Positions 1 through 4,033 of a stretch of 5,020 nucleotides of DNA are shown here, one piece after another; position 1 is the stretch's first letter; every line of letters begins with the position of its first letter. The DNA comes from Chloroflexota bacterium. Its GTDB lineage: Bacteria; Chloroflexota; UBA6077; CF-72. The translations under genes were made by a program, and so were the position numbers. The stretch covers positions 1-5,020 of the forward strand of contig JAFAPL010000558.1 of the NCBI GenBank assembly GCA_019247135.1, written 5' to 3'. A model generated the notes under the pieces. The model saw nothing but the letters and a program-made list of their open reading frames with translations. It ran no database searches and had not been told where the DNA came from.

Positions 1-404
1 CACTTGACCACGATGTCGTTCAGCAAGTGATAGGCAAACCGCTCGCTCCACGGTCCGCTCGGGCTGCCTGGGAAGACACGATTGATGTTGTCGTTGTCGA
101 CCGGGTTCACATAGATACAGCGCTCGAAAAAGCCCGGCCGATTCAGCAAAGGAATGACGACGATCGTTCCCCGCACGTGCTCGGGCGTCAGCAGCCGACC
201 CAATTGGATCGCGGCGAGGATGCCGGTGTACTCGGCGGCGTGGATGCCGGCGGTCAGAATGAACCGTTTCTGGGTCGGCTCAGTGCCGCTGACCGCGAAG
301 TACGGCCACTGAAATTGTGCGAGCTGTGGATCGTCGAAGGTGAAATAGCCGCTGGTCTTCTGGCCCGCCGCGGGCAGCGGAATGGGGCCGAGGGAGTCCG
401 CCAT
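1..404 (-). CDS. Succinylglutamate desuccinylase/aspartoacylase-family zinc hydrolase, C-terminus cut by window edge
   Basis: The first 134 codons are visible; the rest lies beyond the left edge. The ATG at 404-402 opens a frame whose residues match the AstE/AspA branch of the M14 metallopeptidase fold. A strand followed by AGIHAAEYTG (residues 52-61) supplies the first zinc ligands, His55 and Glu58. The segment VIPLLNRPGFFER (83-95) follows, then NPVDNDNINRVFPG (100-113), where Asn108-Arg109 corresponds to the substrate-binding NR of the family. The later DLH-type segment with the third zinc ligand is not in view. Family members cleave an amide bond in N-acyl amino acids or related small amides in the cytoplasm; the substrate here cannot be read. 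The usual GIHGxE motif is altered to GIHAAE. No Shine-Dalgarno lies before the ATG, but a TACAAT box does. An in-frame GTG at 452-450 is a less likely start because its purine-rich stretch abuts it. Family call is firm, substrate unknown. Confidence 0.88.
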   Translation of the reverse strand, partial: MADSLGPIPLPAAGQKTSGYFTFDDPQLAQFQWPYFAVSGTEPTQKRFILTAGIHAAEYTGILAAIQLGRLLTPEHVRGTIVVIPLLNRPGFFERCIYVNPVDNDNINRVFPGSPSGPWSERFAYHLLNDIVVK

Positions 405-419
405 CGAGGCGCGATTGTA
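405..419 (-). promoter_or_regulatory. Candidate -10 box (TACAAT) for a leaderless transcript
   Basis: Read on the minus strand, TACAAT occupies 419-414 and lies nine bases before the ATG at 404. This is close to the position expected if transcription starts at or just before the start codon. There is no Shine-Dalgarno in the gap, which fits leaderless translation. No convincing -35 box was found 16-18 bases upstream, so the call rests on the -10 box and its spacing alone. Confidence 0.3.
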
Positions 420-447
420 CGGACGCCGCGCGGCGGCGATCCGCGTA

Positions 448-468
448 TCCACTCTCCACTGTCTACTG
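448..468. repeat. Degenerate heptanucleotide tandem repeat, three units
   Basis: Three adjacent 7-base units can be read on the plus strand: TCCACTC, TCCACTG and TCTACTG. They lie in the non-coding stretch upstream of the desuccinylase-family gene. The 11-mer TCCACTCTCCA at 448-458 recurs exactly at 930-940, across the presumed start of the LuxR gene. Confidence 0.6.
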
Positions 469-514
469 CGTCTCGCGGGTTCCAGGTACTGCTGATGCCG
501 ATCACACCGGTCAG

Positions 515-563
515 AGTCGGCACTTGACGGTTGACGGTCGGCCGTCGACCGTTGACTGCTGAC
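515..563. repeat. Degenerate heptanucleotide tandem repeat, seven units (consensus NGTYGAC)
   Basis: Forty-nine bases split without gaps into seven 7-base units close to NGTYGAC. Examples are GGTTGAC at 529-535, CGTCGAC at 543-549 and CGTTGAC at 550-556. The first (AGTCGGC), the second (ACTTGAC) and the last (TGCTGAC) are the more divergent copies. The array ends six bases short of the LuxR stop codon, so it fills the 3' flank of that gene. Short heptamer arrays in non-coding DNA are known from filamentous cyanobacteria as STRR elements; this resembles them in form, not necessarily in origin. Confidence 0.65.
528..551. repeat. Imperfect inverted repeat able to form a 10-bp hairpin
   Basis: The arms 528-537 and 542-551 pair over ten positions around a TCGG loop. 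As plus-strand RNA this is nine Watson-Crick pairs and one U-G wobble; as minus-strand RNA there is one A-C mismatch. It starts 18 bases after the LuxR stop in the direction of that gene and could help stop or protect its mRNA. There is no U-tract, so it is not a canonical intrinsic terminator. It may simply result from the palindromic units of the heptamer array it sits in. Confidence 0.4.
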
Positions 564-568
564 CTGGC

Positions 569-934
569 CTATGCGGGCAGCGCGACTGGCCTGCTGATGC
601 TTACGACCCACGCCGCGATCTGTGCTCGCGAGTTCAGCTCGAGCTTCCTCAGGATGTGGCTCACGTGCGTGTCCACGGTCCGTTCCGAGACGACGAGCTC
701 GTGTGCGATGCGCCTGTTCGAATGGCCACGCGCAACCAGCCGCGCGACCTCCCACTCACGACGTGTCAGCTCACCGCCCTCGCCCGCGTCCTGAGAGCGC
801 ACGAACGCGACCGCGTCGAGCAGACGTGCGGCACGCCCGCCCTGACCCTGTGCTCTTGCCTGGCTGGCCAACTCTTCGAGGCCGGCCACGACGAGGCTTT
901 CCAATCCCAATGCCAATGCGGGCGTTCTCTCCAC
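569..934 (-). CDS. Short LuxR-family DNA-binding regulator, probably a C-terminal remnant of a large MalT/AfsR-type protein
   Basis: A transcription regulator of about 121 residues. The C-terminal half (from LTRREWEVARLVARG) is a complete GerE/LuxR helix-turn-helix: the recognition part SNRRIAHELVVSERTVDTHV is followed by SHILRKLELNSRAQIAAW, as in DNA-binding members. The N-terminal part, GLEELASQARAQGQGGRAARLLDA, resembles the last TPR-like helices of large ATP-dependent LuxR regulators. There, some 50-60 further residues normally separate this segment from the HTH; here only a short linker remains. No receiver, ATPase or ligand-binding domain is present. I chose the GTG at 934-932 because AGAGG (946-942) lies seven bases upstream. 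An ATG at 1012 in the same frame would add 26 residues, but has no ribosome binding site and adds no recognisable domain. It could be a functional small DNA-binding protein or a decaying remnant. It is divergent from the anti-sigma-like gene. Confidence 0.8.
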   Translation of the reverse strand: MERTPALALGLESLVVAGLEELASQARAQGQGGRAARLLDAVAFVRSQDAGEGGELTRREWEVARLVARGHSNRRIAHELVVSERTVDTHVSHILRKLELNSRAQIAAWVVSISRPVALPA

Positions 935-941
935 TCTCCAT
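928..941. repeat. Two further heptamer units, overlapping the LuxR gene start
   Basis: TCTCCAC and TCTCCAT stand side by side. They share the exact 11-mer TCCACTCTCCA (930-940) with the array at 448-458. The copy covers the proposed GTG start codon at 934-932, so repeat and translation start overlap. Just inside the gene, three hexamers (CCAATC, CCAATG, CCAATG; 901-918) form another small tandem repeat that encodes alternating leucines. Confidence 0.5.
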
Positions 942-992
942 CCTCTTCTTCTGAGGTTCGATGCCCAATCAACGCGGGCGACTGGTAAATTC

Positions 993-1010
993 GCGGACGA
1001 AAACATCCGC
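993..1010. promoter_or_regulatory. Inverted repeat in the divergent LuxR/anti-sigma intergenic region, possible operator
   Basis: GCGGA at 993-997 and TCCGC at 1006-1010 form a dyad separated by eight bases. As minus-strand RNA it folds into a seven-pair hairpin with one wobble and a UUUU loop. It lies between the two divergent genes, where an operator for the LuxR-type protein or another regulator could sit. No clear -10/-35 pair was found on either side, so its role is speculative. Confidence 0.25.
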
Positions 1011-1077
1011 ATGAACCAGCCGGCGTACGCGAAAAGAGTTGTCAGGCGCGTTTAGTGGCATAGAGCGAGCTGCCCGA

Positions 1078-1401
1078 ATGCACGTACTGAGCACCCATCC
1101 CGACCCGACCGAGCTGATCGCCCACATTGACGGCGAGGCCGCTCCCGAGGTCGCGGCGCACGTGCGCCACTGTGCCGACTGCACACGCGAGGCCGAAGGC
1201 CTCAGCCACACTGCCAGGCAACTGTTGAGCAAGCTGTACCGCTTCGACTGCCCTGATTCGATGTCGCTGGGCGAATACGTCCTGGATGTCCTCGATCCCA
1301 ACCGTCGACGCCGCGTCGCCGCCCACATCGTGGAATGTGAAGAGTGCGCGGGCGAGCTGCAGACGCTGCGCGAGTACCTCGCGCTGAGCCCAGGCGAATA
1401 G
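1078..1401 (+). CDS. Small zinc-finger (zf-HC2/ZAS) anti-sigma-like protein with two modules
   Basis: A soluble protein of 107 residues with two copies of the His-x3-Cys-x2-Cys signature of zinc-binding anti-sigma domains: His28/Cys32/Cys35 and His83/Cys87/Cys90. Each is preceded by the usual helix, IAHIDGEAAPEVAAH and LGEYVLDVLDPNRRRRVAAH. Proteins of this kind bind and silence ECF sigma factors in the cytoplasm, with the zinc site sometimes sensing redox state. There is no transmembrane segment, and no sigma factor gene next to it as would be usual. The YRFDCP linker before the second module recalls a longer Chloroflexota family that carries a further C-terminal domain; this protein stops soon after the second finger, at LSPGE. 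The ATG at 1078 gives the natural start of the first module. An in-frame TTG at 1039 would add 13 residues but seems less likely. No strong Shine-Dalgarno precedes either. Confidence 0.8.
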   Translation: MHVLSTHPDPTELIAHIDGEAAPEVAAHVRHCADCTREAEGLSHTARQLLSKLYRFDCPDSMSLGEYVLDVLDPNRRRRVAAHIVECEECAGELQTLREYLALSPGE

Positions 1402-1497
1402 CCATGCGCACCGGCTCGCGATGGCTGCGTCGCGGAACGATTACAGCTGCGTTAACCCCAGTCGACAAGGTGTGCCAAAAAGGTCGGAACGGTCGTT

Positions 1498-1505
1498 AAG
1501 GAAGG
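1498..1505 (+). promoter_or_regulatory. Strong ribosome binding site of the 29-residue membrane peptide
   Basis: AAGGAAGG precedes the ATG at 1507. The first AAGG lies five bases upstream of the start codon, a good distance. It is the strongest Shine-Dalgarno in the window and is the main reason for accepting so short a gene. Confidence 0.6.
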
Positions 1506-1506
1506 T

Positions 1507-1596
1507 ATGAACCGCCTCAGCCGATACAGCGCAGAGCTGAACCTCGTACTCTGGGCGGCACTGCTCCTGATCTCTCTCCTCGCTTTCGGCCACTAG
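1507..1596 (+). CDS. 29-residue single-span membrane peptide
   Basis: A tiny gene encoding a basic/polar N-terminus (MNRLSRYSAELN, two arginines near the start) and one hydrophobic helix (LVLWAALLLISLLAF, residues 13-27), ending in Gly-His. The arginines before the helix predict the N-terminus in the cytoplasm and the C-terminus outside. Support comes from the strong AAGGAAGG site, a clean amphipathic-to-hydrophobic layout and a stop that coincides with the end of the convergent gene. I do not recognise the family. Small peptides of this form often modulate larger membrane proteins or kinases, but nothing here identifies a partner. The anti-sigma-like gene ends 105 bases upstream on the same strand and could share a transcript; no terminator was seen between them. 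It might be an open frame only, but the start signal argues otherwise. Confidence 0.6.
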   Translation: MNRLSRYSAELNLVLWAALLLISLLAFGH

Positions 1597-2135
1597 CCCG
1601 TGGGTGGGTTGGGATCAACCCCCTCCCACGTGACCAGGCCGTGCGGCGTCATCGCCCAGTGCCGCCAGCCGTCCGTAAAGCTCGCCGTATCCGTGCTTGG
1701 ATCGTAGGCCGCGAGGCCGGTCGTAGTCATCTGGACCGTGTCGCCGTCGGTGGTCGTGGTATGCGCGCATTCGGTCGGCGCGCCCATCTCGTCACCTACC
1801 GCTGCCTTGAGACCTTCGAAATGGCCGCTGTACGTCGGAGCGGCACCATTTGCGCAGTAGCCAGCCGCGGCGCTGGTTCCAGCCTGCGCGGGTGCACCGG
1901 CGGACTTTTCGCCGTCACCGGTGTACCCGACGACGTGTGCGGACGGACCCGTCTCGCTATACCCGAGGAGTGAGGCCGCGGTCGTGATGATCGAGAGATC
2001 AGGCCCGACTCTGTGAGCCGCCCACCAGGCGGTCGCGCCAGCCGCGAACACGACGACGAACAAGAACAGGAGCTCAGCGCGGCCAGTTGCGTGCTGGTTG
2101 AACCTGCGCCGAAGTGCGCGATGCGTAGACGCCAT
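1593..2135 (-). CDS. Membrane-anchored extracytoplasmic protein of unknown function
   Basis: A 180-residue protein. The first 19 residues are basic (RALRRRF), then residues 20-40 form one transmembrane helix (AELLFLFVVVFAAGATAWWA), which acts as a signal anchor placing the rest outside the membrane. Residues 44-100 are low-complexity, rich in Ala, Gly, Ser and Thr, and probably an unstructured linker. Residues 102-172 form a compact domain: a YSGHFEGLKAAVGDEMGAPTE start, a TTTGLAAYDPSTDTASFTDG centre and a WRHWAMTPHGLVTWEG end. I have seen this last pattern at the C-terminus of many secreted Chloroflexota proteins; its biochemical role is not known to me. Two cysteines, Cys94 and Cys123, could form a disulfide. 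The ATG at 2135 is chosen because basic residues and the helix follow directly, but it has no clear Shine-Dalgarno. A strong terminator-like structure lies 66 bases upstream. The stop shares CTAG with the convergent membrane peptide. Confidence 0.8.
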   Translation of the reverse strand: MASTHRALRRRFNQHATGRAELLFLFVVVFAAGATAWWAAHRVGPDLSIITTAASLLGYSETGPSAHVVGYTGDGEKSAGAPAQAGTSAAAGYCANGAAPTYSGHFEGLKAAVGDEMGAPTECAHTTTTDGDTVQMTTTGLAAYDPSTDTASFTDGWRHWAMTPHGLVTWEGVDPNPPTG

Positions 2136-2200
2136 GGGCAGTGTGTCAGCACATATCGCCGCAAGAGCCGGGCCAGCGCATCACGCCCGCGCGTCACTTC

Positions 2201-2247
2201 AGAGAAAAAGAAACCGCCTGGCGGGGGAGGGAACCAGGCGGTTTCTT
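2201..2247 (-). terminator. Strong intrinsic terminator facing left, upstream of the membrane-anchored protein
   Basis: Arms 2208-2221 and 2234-2247 are perfectly complementary over 14 bases, with GCCTGG-type GC pairs next to a 12-base purine-rich loop. Read on the minus strand, the stem is followed by a T-rich tail (TTTTTCTCT, 2209-2201); on the plus strand the tail, TTTCTTCG, is shorter. The structure therefore works best for leftward transcription but could act in both directions. No leftward gene was recognised upstream of it (2248-2423). So it either attenuates the gene starting at 2135 or ends a leader or small RNA. Confidence 0.8.
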
Positions 2248-2260
2248 CGTCATAACCGCC
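2237..2260 (-). promoter_or_regulatory. Candidate antiterminator hairpin competing with the terminator
   Basis: GGCGGTT (2237-2243), part of the terminator's right arm, can pair instead with AACCGCC at 2254-2260, giving seven pairs around a 10-base loop. In a leftward transcript the segment from 2260 is made first and could hold the terminator arm before the second arm appears. This is the geometry of an attenuator. The competing stem is much shorter than the 14-pair terminator, so a ligand, protein or ribosome would be needed to favour it. It may also be a chance repeat of the CCGCC motif. Confidence 0.3.
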
Positions 2261-2279
2261 AGGGGAGAATCTGACGGTC

Positions 2280-2308
2280 CGTATAGCCCATTTCGAGTAT
2301 TCTGGTAG
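2280..2308 (-). promoter_or_regulatory. Weak candidate promoter for leftward transcription
   Basis: TATACG on the minus strand at 2285-2280 is a fair -10 box. With a 17-base spacer, the -35 position (2308-2303, CTACCA) matches TTGACA at only three of six places. Transcription from here would enter the hairpin region 2260-2208 almost at once and then reach the gene starting at 2135, which suits a short attenuated leader. No better promoter was found for either divergent gene. Confidence 0.2.
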
Positions 2309-2350
2309 GGTCGGGGCTGCACGAAGCGTGCCACAAATTCCCATCGTGGC

Positions 2351-2377
2351 CGCGCGGGCAACAGTGTGGTCCGCGCG
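2351..2377 (+). other. GC-only hairpin in the leader of the GTP cyclohydrolase II gene
   Basis: CGCGCGG (2351-2357) and CCGCGCG (2371-2377) form seven G-C pairs around a 13-base loop, 46 bases before the ribA start. A smaller GCACG/CGTGC hairpin lies at 2319-2331. In such GC-rich DNA chance stems are common. No FMN riboswitch core was found in this leader. Confidence 0.25.
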
Positions 2378-2423
2378 CACTTCGGCGTGTACAGCCGCTT
2401 CAGGCTGGACAGAAGAGGGAACA

Positions 2424-3035
2424 ATGGCAGATCTCCCAGATCCCGTGACTCAGGTCGCGCTCGCCGCCTTACCGACCCGCTACGGTCAGTTCACCGTGGC
2501 AGTCTTTTACGTTGACGGAACGCGCGCGGAGTCACTCGCGCTGATCTGCGGTGAGCTGGATGGACAGACCGTCCCGCTCGTGCGATTGCACTCGGAATGC
2601 TTGACCGGTGACGTGCTTGGTTCGCTGCGCTGCGATTGCGGTGAACAGTTGAGCGCATCGCTCGAGCTGATCGCTCAATCCGGCACGGGCGTCCTTTTGT
2701 ATCTCCGTCAAGAGGGGCGCGGCATCGGCCTGGCTAACAAGATTCGCGCCTATGCGCTGCAAGACTCGGGCATGGATACGGTGGACGCGAATCTTGCGCT
2801 CGGCTTGCCCGTCGATCGGCGTGAGTACAAGTCGGCCGCATCGATCCTGCAGCACCTCGGGCTCCGGCGCGTTCGCCTGCTCACCAATAACCCCGTCAAG
2901 CACGCGGCGCTCGAGCAGCATGGCATCGAAGTAGTGGAGCGCGTGCCGCTGCTGGTGCCGCCGAATCCCGCCAATCGACACTACCTGCGCACCAAAGCCA
3001 AACGCATGGGGCATCTCCTCGCCTTCGAGCGCTGA
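2424..3035 (+). CDS. ribA: GTP cyclohydrolase II
   Basis: This cytoplasmic enzyme converts GTP to 2,5-diamino-6-ribosylamino-4(3H)-pyrimidinone 5'-phosphate, formate and pyrophosphate, the first step from GTP towards riboflavin. The protein has 203 residues, matching the stand-alone E. coli enzyme (196), and has no fused DHBP synthase domain. The zinc site is intact: Cys59 in HSECLTGD and Cys70/Cys72 in LRCDCG. The loop [20 protein letters not shown] (94-113) and the segment VDRREY (130-135), with Asp131 and Arg133 at the places of the catalytic Asp126 and Arg128 of E. coli, are conserved, as are LLTNNP and the C-terminal KAKRMGHLL. The ATG at 2424 has AGAGG five bases upstream; an in-frame GTG at 2328 would add an unrelated tail. 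The stop overlaps the next gene's start (TGATG), so the two are probably translationally coupled. No other riboflavin gene lies in the window. Confidence 0.95.
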   Translation: MADLPDPVTQVALAALPTRYGQFTVAVFYVDGTRAESLALICGELDGQTVPLVRLHSECLTGDVLGSLRCDCGEQLSASLELIAQSGTGVLLYLRQEGRGIGLANKIRAYALQDSGMDTVDANLALGLPVDRREYKSAASILQHLGLRRVRLLTNNPVKHAALEQHGIEVVERVPLLVPPNPANRHYLRTKAKRMGHLLAFER

Positions 3036-4033
3036 TGTCCCAGACCGCGCGCAGCGTGTGGTTCACCGCTCCGCGCGCACTCGAGCTACGCGACGAGGAG
3101 CTACCCGCGCCAGGCGATCTCGATGTCCGGGTCGAAGCCATCGTGTCGGCAATCAGTCACGGCACGGAAATGCTGGTCTACCGCGGCCAGGTGCCACCTG
3201 ACCTGGAGCTGGACCTGCCGACATTGCGAGGCAGTTTTTCATTCCCGATCAAGTACGGCTACGCGAATGTCGGTCGCGTGGTCGAGTGTGGCCAGGCCGT
3301 CGAAAGGCTGAAACCGGGGGACATAGTCTTCGCCTTACACCCGCATCAGTCGGCCTACGTGCTCCCCGAGCGCCTGGCGCTGCGCTTGCCAGACGGCGTG
3401 CCGCCTGACGAAGGTGTCTTTCTCGCCAATCTCGAGACGGCCGTCAATCTGGTGCTGGATGCGGCGCCCCGTCTGGGCGAACGGGTCGTCGTCTTCGGCC
3501 AGGGCGTGGTCGGCCTGCTCGTGACACAGCTGATGCGCCGTACCGGAGCCAGTCTTATCGTCGTGGTTGACCCTGTCGCTCCGCGCCGCGAGCTGGCAAC
3601 TCGCCTCGGCGCGGACATGGCGCTCGAGCCTGGCGTGCCTCTGCGGGATCTGGTACCCGAGGGTTTCGACGTCGCCGTTGAACTGAGCGGCAATACGGCT
3701 GCGCTCCAGCACGCAGTAGATAGTCTCGCGTTCGGCGGAACCGTCGTCGTGGCGTCCTGGTACGGCACGAAGCCGGTCCAGCTGTCACTCGGGGGCGCTT
3801 TTCATCGACGCCGTCTGCGTCTGGTGAGCTCGCAGGTGTCGACGATGGACGGCGCGCTGACTCCTCGCTGGACCCACGCGCGGCGGCTTGCGGTTGCGCG
3901 TGATCTCCTCGCCGAGCTTGAGCTGGAGCCGCTGATCACGCACCGCTTACCACTCGAGCGTGCGGGCGAGGCGTATCGGCTCGTTGATCAGCGCCCCGAA
4001 GACACCGTGCAGGTAGTGTTGACCTACGACTGA
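3035..4033 (+). CDS. MDR-superfamily NAD(P)-dependent dehydrogenase lacking the classical zinc ligands (bacteriochlorophyllide dehydrogenase-like)
   Basis: A cytoplasmic oxidoreductase of 332 residues with the medium-chain dehydrogenase layout. The N-terminal GroES-like domain contains SAISHGTEMLVYRGQ (38-52) and FPIKYGYANVGRVVE (70-84). The Rossmann fold begins with VVVFGQGVVG (151-160), and an acidic Asp179 after the second strand suggests NAD rather than NADP. In zinc-dependent relatives the first motif carries a cysteine ligand and the second a GHE; here they read SHGTE and YGYAN, and the four-cysteine structural zinc lobe is absent. The SxISxGTE motif recalls BchC-like dehydrogenases and the subgroup often auto-named 2-desacetyl-2-hydroxyethyl bacteriochlorophyllide a dehydrogenase. 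No chlorophyll gene is near, so I would not transfer that name. Its start overlaps the ribA stop by one base, implying a linked function, perhaps on a pterin or pyrimidine derivative. Family firm, substrate unknown. Confidence 0.9.
   Translation: MSQTARSVWFTAPRALELRDEELPAPGDLDVRVEAIVSAISHGTEMLVYRGQVPPDLELDLPTLRGSFSFPIKYGYANVGRVVECGQAVERLKPGDIVFALHPHQSAYVLPERLALRLPDGVPPDEGVFLANLETAVNLVLDAAPRLGERVVVFGQGVVGLLVTQLMRRTGASLIVVVDPVAPRRELATRLGADMALEPGVPLRDLVPEGFDVAVELSGNTAALQHAVDSLAFGGTVVVASWYGTKPVQLSLGGAFHRRRLRLVSSQVSTMDGALTPRWTHARRLAVARDLLAELELEPLITHRLPLERAGEAYRLVDQRPEDTVQVVLTYD

Noticed and set aside
27..527. Long plus-strand open frame of 166 codons over the left region
   Set aside because: It is antisense to the clear desuccinylase-family gene, crosses the heptamer repeats and has no recognisable domain; such frames are common opposite GC-rich genes.
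1011..1043. ECF-type promoter before the anti-sigma-like gene (TGAACC followed by GTC)
   Set aside because: The gap between the two boxes is about 23 bases, well beyond the 16-17 usual for ECF promoters.
1404..1499. Plus-strand frame of 31 codons after the anti-sigma-like gene
   Set aside because: It lacks a Shine-Dalgarno, has a basic composition without domain or membrane helix and shows no sign of coding; the following 29-codon frame is far better supported.
2250..2423. FMN riboswitch before ribA
   Set aside because: None of the conserved core segments of the RFN element could be found in the leader; only GC-rich stems with no matching arrangement.
2328..2423. N-terminal extension of RibA from the in-frame GTG at 2328
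   Set aside because: The extra 32 residues match nothing in the family and the GTG has no ribosome binding site, whereas the ATG at 2424 is well placed after AGAGG.
2194..2424. Minus-strand frame of 76 codons over the intergenic region
   Set aside because: It runs through the terminator stem, has no ribosome binding site and no recognisable protein pattern.
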